From Capsicum annuum (lineage: Eukaryota > Streptophyta > Magnoliopsida > Solanales > Solanaceae): 64,000 nt of DNA. Positions within the stretch are counted from its first letter, which is position 1. Each line of letters opens with the position of its first letter. Positions 23,531-35,300 of this stretch are shown in pieces. A program made the position numbers and the translations under genes. A model generated the notes under the pieces. That model was not told the DNA's origin. It saw only the letters and a list, made by a program, of their open reading frames with translations, and did not search any database. The stretch covers positions 126,120,976 to 126,184,975 of the forward strand of contig NC_061116.1 of NCBI RefSeq assembly GCF_002878395.1. The letters are read 5' to 3'.

Positions 23531-23535
23531 TTATG
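23531..23535 (+). repeat. Target-site duplication of element A, right copy
   Basis: TTATG, 4 of 5 identical to 14859-14863. Confidence 0.85.
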
Positions 23536-24267
23536 GCTAAGGATAGTGAGCTGATGGACATAATTCTTGATAGTCCTTATGTTCCTGTTGAAGAAGTCAA
23601 AGAAGGAGAGATAACTAGAATAGTTGTTAAAAGCAGGAGAGAGTATGATGATGAAGACAGAAAAAATTGAGAAAAATTACAAGGACAAGAAATTTCTAGT
23701 TTGTGGTATAGGTCCTGAGAATACAATAGGATTTCTACATGTGAAAATGCTAAAGAAATCTGGGACTGCTTGAAAATTACTCATGAGGGAACTACAAAAA
23801 TAAAGGATTCAAAAATTGACATGCTATATACGCAGTATGAAACCTTCACCATGAAAGAAGGAGAGACAATACAAGACATTCATACAAGATTCATTTCTAT
23901 CACTAATGAGTTACACTGCTTAGGAGAATTGATTCCATTGTATAAGCAAGTTTGGAAGATTCTTACGGTTCTGCCAAAATCCTGGGAAAGCAAAGTATAT
24001 GCTATTACTGAGGTAAAGAACCTAAAAACCCATACTATGGGTAAGAGTATTTGAAATTTAAAGACACATAAACTCAAAAAGTAACAAAAACAAGAGAAGA
24101 ACGAAGAAAAAAGGGAAAAATCTCTGGAGCTAAAAGCATTAAAATTAGACTCTAATGAAGAAGTTACTGATATTGTCTATTTGGGAAAAAAATAGTTAGA
24201 GCTATGAAAAAAGTACCCAGTTTTAAAAAGCGAAAGTAGCAACAAAAGGAGAGGCACTATGGAGGTT

Positions 24268-24309
24268 TGTCACAAATGTGAAACTCCTGAGCATTTCATT
24301 AAGGATTGT
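24268..24309 (+). other. CCHC zinc knuckle in copia E gag
   Basis: CHKCETPEHFIKDC: all four zinc ligands and the spacing are intact, unlike the knuckles in B and C. This is the nucleic-acid-binding nucleocapsid motif. Confidence 0.9.
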
Positions 24310-24724
24310 CCAGTGCACAAAATAGACTATCTAGAATATCTCAAGACTGAAGGTGACAAAGGAGGGAATAGGGACCAGGTCCCTATAAAATTAAGTAGAA
24401 GGGTTGCAGCAGATTTTACAGTTAAGTTAGCCCTAGCTGTTCGGGGAGGGGGGTTTCCTCCAGTGAATCTAAACTAAATGGGAGGCATGTAGATGTCTAT
24501 ATGCTGGCAGTGGAGGATGATAAAGTAACCTTTGATTCCTTGTTTGATTTTATGGAAAATACTGAAGAGAAAGAAGAAAATGAGGTAACATTTTCTGACC
24601 TTAAAGAAACCTTAGAAAACTATTTTGCTAGAAAAATAAAAAAGCTTGCAAAGGTGCTGATTAATTCTATCTGTGAAATGATTGAGAAAAAAATTTCTCT
24701 AGAAAAAAAGTGGAAAGTCAATAG

Positions 24725-25010
24725 CTTGAGTTAATTGCTTTAACTCTCCAAATATCTGAAATGGAGGAGCAGTCTACTAAGTTAAAATTTCAAAATCTGA
24801 ATTTAGTAAGTCAACTGGAGAAAAGAGATGATACTTGTGATAAAGAAAAGAATAATGCTCTAGAAGAAAAAATATAAGATCAGGAGCTTGAGTTGATAGC
24901 TTTGACTCTCCAGATATCTTAAACTGAGAAACAAGTTGATAAGTTGAAATCTAAAAATCTAAGGTTCGTGAGTCAACTTGAGAAAATAGATGATTCAAAT
25001 AGTAAAAGGA
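24725..25010 (+). repeat. In-frame 162-bp tandem duplication in the gag coiled coil
   Basis: The segment starting 'cttgagttaattgctttaac' at 24725 recurs as 'cttgagttgatagctttgac' at 24887. Both encode LSLE/LELIALTLQIS..., a Lys-rich stretch, then LVSQLEK or FVSQLEK. The spacing is 162 bp, exactly 54 codons, so the repeat adds coiled-coil heptads without breaking the frame. Confidence 0.85.
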
Positions 25011-25360
25011 AGAGAGAAGCCTTAAAGTTTCAGATTGAAATTTAAGAGAAACTGAAGGTTTCTGAAAGGAATCTCATGACTATACTCCATAAGAATGAGG
25101 ATTTAGAGAGGGACCTGGTCTGTTTAAGGAAAGAACTCAAAAAATCCCTACAACGGACTAAATCCTCTCAGATTCTTTCTAACTTAACTAATCTAGGAGT
25201 TAATAATCGCAAAGGTCTTGGGTAACAGTACAAAACTCAATTACTTGGGTCTAATGGAAAGGCTATTCAAGATGTCAAGGACAAGCTCCACAAGTCTTTA
25301 TGTATTCACCGTGAAAGAGATGGACATATCAAGGAAGACCATCAAGTTGGCTCAGAGAAA

Positions 25361-28140
25361 GAATGATCAATGTTAGACATATCCAACAAGGGAGTATATA
25401 TCCTAAAGGTTTAAGACCTTTGAAAAATATGAAGAAGCTCACATTACTTAGATGGAAAAAGAAGGATTTAATCACACCTCTGTCCTTCTATTGGGAACTC
25501 AAACTCAAATAGGTTCCCAAATCTAACAAATGATTTTGATTGCCAGAGGGAGAAATGGTTTGTAGTAGAACTATCCTCTTGATATGTAATTGTTCAAAGC
25601 TATGAATGAAAGATCTGGTTGTATTCTCTCTCTCAAGACACTCCAATATGGAGGTGTCTTATGTAAAAAAATGGTAAAAAGGATCAAGAAAAGCTGCATG
25701 TATGATCTATTCCTAAAACAGGAAATATGTTGATGAAGATAAGGGTCAAGGATAGATTTGATATAAGAGAGAAGTATTAACAGTTATGGTGATCCAAGAT
25801 CTTACTTACAAACATCAGCTCAAGCAGAAGAACCTCATGAAATGTCTAGTTAAGATTTCACAGGGACCTAGTCCCAGTGGAATTTTTCTCAGAGAGTCAA
25901 ACTAAAAGCTCATATCTTTTAGCTCCCTTGGATATTCTAATTTTATATTAGAAGACAAGAGTGAAAACAAGAGGCTAAGTCAGAAATTTTTTGGATTTCT
26001 CAGCATTCGTATCTCAAAAGTAAGCTGAAAAGGAGAAAACAATTCTAAAAGATGTTGGCTAGTTCAAAGTAATATAGAAGGAATCTTGGATATTTAAAGG
26101 ATGCTATGTTTGGGACCTAGTCCTTAGACCTTTTTTAGAATATTTTTTGGGTATGACGTGGTGTATTGAAACTAACAAGCTGAGGATAAAAGTTTAAAGT
26201 AGGGAGTGATTTAATTGACTTGACTTGACGTGTGAATCGGTGTCTCTTCTCAAAATATGGCTATGTTTAGGACTCAAGTATCCTTGGTAAAATAGATTTA
26301 TGTTAGTCTAACTTAGTATCATACCCTTGCAGGCATACACCCTTAGGAACAACTTTGGAGAAGAAAAATGTGACATCCATAAAATCAAGGATTCACTAAA
26401 AGAAAGAGAGGGACCTAGTCCTATCTCTCTGGTTAGTATCATGAATATGCATTTTTGTCTATTCTAAATGATAAAGCCACATTCTCTCTCTCTTTCCATG
26501 TTAGGAAAACATTGTCGTATTCTAAAAAAATAATGAGTCATCCCTAAATTGAAATTAATCACATCCAACTCCATTAAAACCCCCTTTTCTATGATTAATC
26601 TTTCCTTTATATCTAAGATCATCCATTCCTTCTCTTATCAAAATGAAAAATCCAGTCATAAATAGTTCCTATGGAAAGGATCTACAAGTGGCTAAAAATT
26701 TCTCATTTTCTTGTATTTTAAAAGAAACTGAGTATAACATTAACAAAAGCCCTTTCTCAAATCCTTTTTAAAAACATTCTTCATCTCTCACTCTTCTGAA
26801 GCCAAACTTCTTCTTCACTCAAATTGCTAATAAAGAATCATCCTTGAGCCATTAAAACTTTTCTAATAATGATGCCTGGGTGGATGAAAACCTCATCGTC
26901 CTATCAAATATCCCAGGAAAGGGTATATTTTCTCCATAAAACCAAAATGTTAGTAAAACACTAACATATTTAGGAGAAAAGTTTGAAAGTTTTACTGAAA
27001 AGAAGGAGACTTCTGAGGGACATGGTCCTAGGAAGAGAAAAGTAGCTAAAAAGAATCTGTGATAACCTATACTAGAAGGAAAAATAGGGAGATATGCGAG
27101 GTTGTCTAAATAAGTGAGAAATAGGTTCTTGAAGAATCAAAAGGTATTAAATAGAATGATTTTTGACACAAGTGTGTTAACAGAACCCAGAATATTTGAG
27201 TTAGTTGAGCTGGTAAAAAATTAATGCTAGATGCATCTCATAAAATGACTTATTCCCATAGTCTTTTATGAGGTGGTTAGGGAATTCTATTCCATATTGG
27301 ATTTTTTTGAAGTTAAGATAAAGATGACAGTAGTAGTTGGAGGAAAGAAGTTGAATATTAATGTTTCTTTACTTTGAAGAATTCTGGATGTTCCTATCTG
27401 TGGTGTGAGGACTGTCTCAAAGCAACAAACATCCATAGAATTTATGGAAACAACATCAAAGGTTAAAGGAAAATCAGTGGCTGCAATGAGTTGCAATTGG
27501 TCTTTGATTTTGTAAACAATGAAGTTTTTCCTAGATCACAATAACCTGGCTCTACTCCTTCAAACCATCCTTCTAAGTCCCTTCCCTGTTTAACCTTTCT
27601 TAATTCTTGTGGTTTTTTCTCTAGAACATTTAAATTATGCACTGCAATGACATATGAATGAATCTCTCTTTGTGAGTTGTATGTATTTTCTCTTTCTATT
27701 AAAGATGTTCTTCATGTTAGTGTTGCCCCAGTGGCCATGAGTTAACTAACCTGTGCTTATCTTTACTCCTGGTTTATTGTTTTCACTTTTTAGTGATGCC
27801 AAAAGAGGGAATACTAACTTTATGTGTTAAGGACCTGATGTGTGTGCTTAAGGAATATGTACTGATGATGTTAGGGAGCAGGTACCAAGTGAAACACATA
27901 TGTGATGATATGTTTGAGTCTGGAGGCATAGTGATAGGGGAAAGTATGCAAAACCACAAAATGATCAATGATGAAAAGGGTAAGTAATTGAATCTTCATA
28001 GCAATTGACAACAAGAGACCAGGTCCCTAACTTGTGGAAGCATGGTGTTGCTTCATAGGGTGGACATTCATCTTCAATATGGTATCACACTGATTAAATG
28101 TGATAAATGTGTATTAATGCTCAAAACTCTGCGGCTAGTT
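25361..28140 (+). mobile_element. Copia E, decayed post-gag region without pol
   Basis: The first 180 bp still read as the gag-pol spacer (for example YIPKGLRPLKNMKKL near 25405). From about 25540 to 27100 no protease, integrase, RT or RNase H motif is readable. The motif 'gggacctagtcc' recurs about 26115 and 26410 and in the LTR. Frames at 27783-27987 on either strand are not supported. Confidence 0.65.
27150..27515 (+). pseudogene. Remnant of a downstream accessory frame of copia E
   Basis: Joining nothing, the readable pieces are VLTEPRIFELVELV (about 27175), then a gap, then LDVPICGVRTVSKQQTSIEF (about 27388-27445). I recognise these from memory as part of a putative plant transposon protein found between pol and the 3' LTR of SIRE-like copia elements; the comparison is unverified. 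Several stops interrupt it. The listed minus frame at 27287-27496 is its shadow. Confidence 0.5.
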
Positions 28141-28164
28141 TGTCATCATCAAAAAGGGGGAAAA
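28141..28164 (+). other. Polypurine tract of copia E
   Basis: TCATCATC followed by AAAAAGGGGGAAAA, directly before the 3' LTR. This is the typical copia PPT for plus-strand priming. Confidence 0.85.
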
Positions 28165-28168
28165 TTAT

Positions 28169-28917
28169 TGTATCTTGTTTTAATGATGAGAATATGACTA
28201 CAAGGGACCAGGTCCCTAGATGTTCAAGGCAACAGTACAACTGACCCGCATCTACACAATTTTGACCTCTTGTGTAACAAACTACGCAGGTGCTTCTTGT
28301 ACTATTGAGGACACCTGGTCCCATGACATTTCAACAATAATCATCACTCATCTATAAAAGGAAAATGATGTTTCTCTATCAAGTAGTTTTTGGAAAGACG
28401 AAAATCTAAAGAGTGAAAGATTGGCGAAAACTCAATTTCAACATTGCTCAAGTTCTTATTTCTTGTGTACCAAAATAACAAATGTTCTTGAGTCCAGTTT
28501 GAGTCTGTAACTGAATTACTCATTCTATAGGAGTAATGATTTTTATTTTTTTACTTTGAGAGTGCTTTAGGTAGAGTTGCCGAAGCTTCAAACTGTTTAC
28601 AGTTAACCAATGTTGAGGAGTCTTGGCAGAGTTGTCAAGTTGAGATTATAGTAGAGTTACTACAAGTAGGAGGAGCCTCGAGTTATGTTCAAGTTTGACT
28701 CTGTAATCAAGAGGTTGATTATATTGAACTTTTGGTTTCTTTTGAGGGCAAGCTGTGGTTTTGCTTTCCTTAAGCAAGGAGGTTTCCACGTTAAATGTTG
28801 TGTTATTTATATTTCCTACACTATGTTGCGTTCTTTGTTGGTTACTATGTTTTTGTCTGTGACTTATTTCGAGTGACCTGGTCCCTTATGTGTGGTGCAA
28901 CCCTTAAGGTTTCAACA
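28169..28917 (+). mobile_element. 3' LTR of copia E
   Basis: A 749-bp LTR from TGTATCTTG to TTTCAACA. Its first part matches the shrunken 5' LTR at 14638. It carries 'gggaccaggtccc', a perfect palindrome (about 28202), and a second 'gacctggtccc' near its end. The 63-aa frame at 28685-28876 is not supported. Confidence 0.8.
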
Positions 28918-28937
28918 ATGCGGGTAATTGATTTTTC

Positions 28938-30008
28938 TGGACAACCAAATACCTAGCCGAGCCTATGCGTACCCACACCGTCCCAGGCTCAGAAGGTTTA
29001 ATAAATATACAATAACATAGTGCATAGTCATCGTCTATATATATACAACTGTACTATGCCAGCTGATAGACATAGATGCATACTGGTGATAGGCAATGCA
29101 CATGCAAGAATGAATACAAGGTACACAATCAATATAATCATCCTTTGGCATTGACAGGTATCAATATCATCATCATAGCATTCACCGGCCTTAACGGGTA
29201 TCATCACATCATCATAATATCCTTCGATATTGCCAGGTATAATCACATTATCATAATTTCTTTGTCCTTGTTGGGCATCATTAAATTATCATAATATTCT
29301 CTGGCCTTGCTGGGCATCATCGCATCATCATAATACCCAAATCGATATCAATAATAGAGAGAGAGACCCACGAGGGCTAAAGTAAAGAGCAAGCCACACG
29401 AGGGCTAAAGTAAATTTCATGCCCCATGAGGGCTAAAGTAAAGAACAAGCCCTATGTGGGCTATATTAAATAATCATGAAAAGAGAAAAAAGGTAGATTA
29501 TATTTCTATGATTCACCGCTCATCAGAAATATGACATTATCCGTAAGCATATATATATAATAGGTGCACGGACTTGAGCCGTGGATAAAAGAGTGTAAGT
29601 TCTTTAATCCATTGTTCGGAGTGATCTTTGGGACTAAATCATTATGAAGTGTAGAAAGGGTCAGAATCTTTCACGATCAGAGTAATTAGTAGTATCAAAC
29701 CATAGATCAAAAATTATCTCGATTAAGTCTTTAAAGTATAATTATTAACCTCTTTTACAGATAAATTATTCATAAAAAATGACAGTTATTATTACAAAGA
29801 AATCCATTATTAAGGTAGAAAGTGGGCTTTAACCCTTTGTTAAAGACAACCATAATAATATTATAGTCTTATCGAAATCGAATCAACCATCGATACAATG
29901 ATTATGAATGTACCACATCTATACATGTTATCACCAGTATTCAAACATAAATATCAAGTTGCATCTTCTTCCATCCCATACCAAAGAGATGTGTTTATAA
30001 ATAGACAT

Positions 30009-30042
<34 letters not shown>

Positions 30043-32155
30043 TCATAAACTACAAACATATTCTTTACAGGGATAATTACTTCCTAGATATCCAACCAAT
30101 TTCATAATATAGCTCTTGGCCCAATAATGTATCCAAAATAATCATAACATCATAATCACGGCCTTAGGCCCACATATGTATCCAGAACTTATATAAGTAG
30201 TCATATATATAAATTATTTAATATATATAGGCCATAGCGTATCCACGAGGCATAACATCTCTATGAGCTATAAAGTTTCTCTATATTCATCTCACATACA
30301 AGAGGCATCTTACATCTAAGTGGTATAATGAATCAATGAAGCATAACTCTTAACTATGAGGCATTTTACATCTATAAAATATCTTATATCTATAGGTCAT
30401 ATATCATGACTATGAGGAATAGCACTTCTCTAGGCTAATTATCATATTAAGAGGAGTATCATCTCAATAGACCCAATATCATATCTAAGCAAAAATGATA
30501 TCTCTAAATGCCCAATATCATGGCCATAAGCCATTAGTCACTATCCAATGAAACAATACACCATCATCTATCAATTCACCAAGCAAATCCCATAAATAAG
30601 CCTCACTAGTGTCGCTAGGCCTAAAATCTGCAACTAAGTCCACAATGACTAACACAAGTCTTGGCCTAAGTGGGCCGAGCAAACCCACTTCTAGTCCTTA
30701 ACATTTAGATAATCTATGCCCTAAACTAGGTTATGGTATCTAGTTCAACTTCTAGATGTCAAGTAAGCCATAACCAATCCTAAGATCAAAACTTTATCTA
30801 GAAAGAAGGGCATTTAAGTCAACTCTGCCCAAACTATGGTTCCAATATCACCACAATAGCTTTATAGTATTAAATATAATAATCATGTTTCCAATGCTTA
30901 AATACACACCCCAAGAATAGAATTAATCATATCTAATCTATGAATTAATTCAATCAAGGTAGGAGCCATAGTATCCTAAAAGGGTATTAAGCATTTCAAC
31001 TTACAGGTCAAAACCCTTATCTAATCTTCCAAACTTTAATAGTCAATACTAAATCATCCTATCTATAATCAAACTTAACATTCACATTCACATGTAATAT
31101 ATATTACACATTATATACGAAGAATAGTAGAGAAAAGCCTACCTCAAAGCCAAACCACAAAACCTTACATCAATCACCACACGTCCATCTTCACTTCACA
31201 ATCCCTAAAATGCCATTACACTATCAAAATAGTAATTTACTCATCAATACGAGTGTAACGATACCCATAGTGTACCATTGTACTTCAAGTCCAAAAACAA
31301 CACTGAAACCCCAAAGTAGGTCCCACTTATGGAAAATACATTTTTGTGGTCAACCCAACATTCATACATGAACAAGGAATCATAATCTTCAAGAAATGGG
31401 TGAAAACCAAGCAAACTTTGGGCTAAAATTAAGCCCTAAGTGTACTTAGGGTTTTGGGTTAAAACTAATAAATTCAATCATGAATTTGAAGTATTCTTAC
31501 CTTGAATCCAAAGATATTTGTGATAATAGATAATAATCAAGATCCTAAGTCACCCACACACCTCAATTTTTAGTTATCATACCCATTTAGGGTTCTTACC
31601 TCTCAAGGGTGAGGAGAAAATACCCAAATTCATAGCATTGGGGTCTATTTATAGAACCCCCAGGGAAGGAGATACCGAGATCACTATCAATGGGCCACGA
31701 TTACACATGGGTGATCGCTATAGGTCTAACAGTGATAGCGCTATCCTCTGTCATCACAGATGATAGTTGAAACTTGGATTTTTTTTAAGTTTTAACTAAT
31801 GCCTCGGGACTTATTTTGAATCATATTTTCTCAAATAAAATACAATAAGTTCGATGTTTTGGATGTTCTGACATATTTGGATTTTCAATTCAAGGTCGTT
31901 TCAATCAAATGTGGGTCCCACACCCATATTTTTAAATTTTTAACTTTCTGACCAATAGGTCAAAATGAGCTTGGGTGCACTAGGACCCAAACCAAAGGTA
32001 TACCTAGACTAAAATCAATATTCTTGAGTTGAAGGCATAGTCAAAATTTGTATTTCAGATCATTTTACTAAAGCTTTTACCCGGTGGCCATTTGGAACCA
32101 GTGAAGACTTCCAAACAGGAATTGGTTCTAAAACCAAACAAACTACCCTATAACT
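28938..32155 (-). mobile_element. D-type gypsy LTR, second copy (probably the rest of D's 5' LTR)
   Basis: It is collinear with 6960-9663: 'cctatgcgtaccc' (28962), 'ccggcctt' units (29150-29330), 'agggctaaagtaaag' units (29378-29465), 'gaccaataggtc' (31950), and 'tggccatttggaacca' (32085). The minus-strand LTR start (TGTAATGACCC) is missing; the match stops near 32155, where 30 bp of C LTR follow. Frames here (29028-29294, 29898-30107) are shadows. Confidence 0.78.
30009..30042. repeat. (AC)9(AT)8 microsatellite
   Basis: A compound dinucleotide run absent from the homologous place in the other D-type LTR (about 8035), so it arose after the copies separated. Confidence 0.9.
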
Positions 32156-32184
32156 AAGGATAGGCTTGGGTTTGGGTCTTGACA
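32156..32184 (+). mobile_element. 5' LTR remnant of element C
   Basis: 'aggcttgggtttggg' followed by 'tcttgaca' matches the last bases of the 3' LTR (about 52072-52095). The other ~1.85 kb are gone and D-type LTR lies in their place. Confidence 0.7.
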
Positions 32185-32187
32185 AGT

Positions 32188-32200
32188 TTGGTATTAGAGC
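32188..32200 (+). other. Primer-binding site of element C
   Basis: TTGGTATTAGAGC, three bases after the LTR end; a Met-tRNA-type PBS. Confidence 0.85.
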
Positions 32201-32393
32201 ACGGTTCAAGGTCACTGGGTGTCCACAAATCAATATCGAGTAGAGTCCCTTTTATGGGTGTATAGACTGCCACACTTATAAGGGAAATGTTATGAGTCAT
32301 TTAGGAATGTTTCCCTTTATTGTGTTCTATTTTGGTATATAGAGTCTAGTATTGTGTTATTTCTCAAATCTTGGCTCACTCGCATTTCAGATC

Positions 32394-33650
32394 ATGCCTC
32401 TCCGAAGATCTGACGGTCGTAAAAACTCAACTGGAACTTCTATCCCACTTCAGGAAAATGTAAAGGGAATTTGCCCTACTTATAAAGTGCAGACTCGGTC
32501 TAGGTCCCTTCTCCTGAGTATACTGCTCAACATAGGGTTCCACTGGTTCCTAATGGTACTCCTCAGGCTTCCTAAGATGGTGATACTTATGCTCAGTCAC
32601 CTTTGGGAAATATTTCAAATGCGGAGTTCCATCAGTCTATTCATATGCTTGTTCAGTTAGTGATGTCACAGTCTCATTGATTTGATCTTGTTGGTCCTGT
32701 TTCCTATTCATCTATAGTGACTAGGGTTGGCCAGTTTATAAGGTGGAATCCCCCAACCTTTATAGGCTCTAAGGTTGAGTAGGATCCTCAAGGGTTTATT
32801 AATGAGATGGAGAAGATTTTTGGGGTGATGCATACTATTGATTTAGAACGTGTGGAGTTTGATGCTTATCAAATAAAAGATAGGGCCTACCAATGGTGTG
32901 AGGAGTGGGAAGAGATTAGGGGTGGTGATACTAAGCTGATAATATGGGATAAGTTTTTAGGTACTTTTTTGATTACTTTTTTCCTTAGGGGTTGAGGAAG
33001 GCTAAGACCAAAGATTTTGTGAACTTAAAGTAGGATAAGAGGAGTGCTAAGGAGTATGCCATGAAGTTCCAGCAGTTGTCTCATTATGCTCTAAAGTTGG
33101 AGTCTAACATGAGGTCCGGAATGAAAAAGTTTGCTTCTAGTTTGTACTATGATTTGGTGTCAAAATGTAAGGCTGCGATGCTAAATAATGATATGGGTAT
33201 ATCCAGGCTGGTGTTTTATATGCAGAAGGTAGAGGATGAGAAAAAAAAGTAGGTGAAGATGGGAAAAAGGCAAAGCAAGAAATTCAGGTATGCAGAGCAG
33301 GGTGCAAGTCAGGAGAATACTGGGAGAAATTGTAGGAAGTGGACTAAGAAGATGAATTAGGGAAATTCTTATTCGTCAGCCAACGCTTCTTATCCTAGGC
33401 CTTCATGTGATCGTCATTTGTAGGATAACAGTGGTCCTATGACATAGAGTGCCCATTCTTAGGTTAGTGGAGCTCAATTAGCCTCATCCTATCCTCTTTT
33501 TCATTTTAATGGACAACTTCATTATTAGTATTATGAAGAGGAAAGGAAATTATGTTTTAATTGTGGTCAGCCTGGTAACCTACGATGGAATTTTCCTATA
33601 CCTGACATTTCCACTAGAGCTAATAAAGTTTTGGTTGCCACTTGATTGGC
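32394..33650 (+). pseudogene. Gag of gypsy element C
   Basis: It starts MPLRRSDGRKNSTGTSIPLQ. After a frameshift the gag core follows: PPTFIGSK, MEKIFGVM, YQIKDRAYQWCEEWEE, then MKFQQLSHYALKLE and KAAMLNNDMGISRLV (about 32755-33250). The zinc knuckle at about 33551 reads CFNCGQPGNLRWNFP: the His is Asn and the last Cys is Phe, so two of four ligands are lost. Stops include TAG at 33031 where Gln is expected. Confidence 0.85.
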
Positions 33651-33719
33651 TCCTGCACCTAAGGGCGCCACATCAGGTAGTAGTAATGGCCAAAATTACC
33701 TCTATGCAGTTGCAGTATC

Positions 33720-33958
33720 AGGAGTCCAAGGCATCCCCAAATATCGTTACTGGTATGTCACAACTCTTTTCCCATGATGATTATTGTTTGATTGATCTAG
33801 GTTCTACCTTATCTTATGTGACCCTTTATATGGTTGTACACTTTGATTTTGGTTCTGAAAATATTTTTGACCTCTTTTTTATTTTTCCTCTAGGGTGATT
33901 CTATTATTGCTAGAAAAATCTATAGAGGCTGTGTGGTATCCAATTTCCATAGGAAGAC
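33720..33958 (+). pseudogene. Protease start of element C
   Basis: IVTGMSQLFSHDDYCLIDLG then STLSYVT (about 33750-33830), the retropepsin active-site region; the usual D-[ST]-G or D-P-G-A reads DLGS here. The following stretch continues to the point where element B enters at 33959. Confidence 0.75.
33954..33958 (+). repeat. Target-site duplication of element B, left copy
   Basis: AAGAC; identical to 47852-47856. Confidence 0.93.
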
Positions 33959-35295
33959 TGTAATACCCTATACTTCTACCTAGCTTGAAATCATCCTAAA
34001 AATGTCAAAGAATTCTTTAAAAGATGAATCCACTTTTATACATATGGAATTTTCAAGATTTCATATTTTATTGTGTGGGAAATAAAATAAGCTTTCCATC
34101 GATACCAAATTTGCCTAAATCCGATAACCGGGTAAAAAGTAATGGCAATTTAAATTTTCAGTCATAAAACACCATCATTTCAGCCAGTGGCGCATCGCGC
34201 TATAAGCTAAAATGATGTTTGTCAGTTTCCAATAAGATTCCGTGATTACACCGCATTGTGGAGGGCTCTTAAATCCCAATTGTCCCTTTTCCAATGAATA
34301 TCAGTGATGTCTCTATGTCGCGCCAAACTTCCAGGTCGAAAATAAAGTGGCAACACGATAGCTCCGTATCGCGCCATCTCCTAATTTTCCAGTTGTCTCC
34401 AGAGACACGGCGCGGCCAACCTGCCAAATTGGGAAATTTTGACAAAAATTAAAAGACGCGTCCAGAGTTAAATGAGTCTTTTCCCATGATTTTATTCCAC
34501 CCAGATGTGGGATTTAAGCTTTAAAAACATCCTTAGATACTCATTATTCACTTTTTCCCCAATATCAAGAGCATTTTCTCTCAAGAAAACAAAACCCTAG
34601 CCCTTGGGAATCAAGGTCAATCTCAAGAAATCCATCCAAGGACTCCAAGCCTTCAAGGTTTCCTTTCTCAGGGATGCATAGTTTTCATTCATGGATTCCT
34701 TTCATCCATAAATCCCAAGAATCAAGTTTTAAATTATGAATTATGATGTTCATGCTATGTGTTGATTATGTTCATGTGGTTGTTTTGTATGATTCCAAAG
34801 TTGGAATCTTTATATGTTTTTATGAGAATATGTTAGCATGTGAGTTGAACATAATGAATTTTAGTTGGTTATGGTATGTTAATTTGATGATTATATCATG
34901 CCCTAAGTCATGCACTCTAAGTGTTTGACAAAATTCCTAAGAGACTAGAAATTATGTAATATAGATCAATTGTGACTTAAGTAATGGATTCATGTTTTAT
35001 CCTTGCGTTTAAATTACTCCCATACTATTGATGTGCAATGTAGATGTTTGTTGAAATGATCATGATGCTAGAATATGGAATTATGACATTGATTATATGC
35101 ATTCCTACCATTTAGAAGATTATTATAACCATGTACATAATGAAATCCCCAACTTATTGTGTTATGGATTGTTGATGTTGGTCATGTATTCAAGAATGTC
35201 ATGCCTTGTCAGTTTCCTTCTATCGAGTCCTGGGTGTACTTGTATCCGACAATTTAGCTGTGTGCCTAGAGCCAGTGTCTTGTTTTTAAGATACT

Positions 35296-35300
35296 CTCAG
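35296..35300 (+). repeat. Target-site duplication of H2, left copy
   Basis: CTCAG; identical to 39414-39418. It lies within the CTCAGT-rich part of the B LTR. Confidence 0.92.

Larger units (their letters stand above)
23533..25360 (+). pseudogene. Copia E gag, main part (UBN2-type, zinc knuckle, coiled coil)
   Basis: The frame resumes at ATG with MAKDSELMDIILDSPYVPVE. After frameshifts near 23660 and 23720 it gives the UBN2 core: IWDCL near 23760, then MLYTQYETFTMKEGETI, FISITNELHCLGE, and LPKSWESKVYAITE (about 23770-24030). A CCHC zinc knuckle follows, C-X2-C-X4-H-X4-C (24268-24309), with all four ligands present. An acidic stretch (24501-24610) and a Leu/Lys/Glu-rich coiled coil (to about 25200) complete it. 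In plants such Gag proteins bind and package element RNA. Several stops and frameshifts make it dead. Confidence 0.88.
14638..28917 (+). mobile_element. Ty1/copia element E (SIRE-like), pol lost, split by element A
   Basis: Parts in order: shrunken 5' LTR (14638-14756), gag (14774-14863, then 23533-25360 after the insertion), decayed post-gag DNA, remnant of a downstream accessory frame (about 27150-27515), PPT (28141-28164) and 3' LTR (28169-28917). Protease, integrase, RT and RNase H are not visible; by spacing they were deleted between about 25540 and 27100. The gag type, its long coiled-coil tail and the extra downstream frame fit the SIRE/Maximus lineage of plants. I see no clear target duplication: CGTGC on the left, ATGCG on the right. 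Confidence 0.8.

Noticed and set aside
14633..28922. Target duplication for copia E
   Set aside because: CGTGC on the left and ATGCG on the right do not match; either LTR end may be misplaced or mutated, so I do not claim one.
29028..29294. Overlapping sense and antisense 72-aa frames
   Set aside because: They lie in the short tandem repeats of the D-type LTR.
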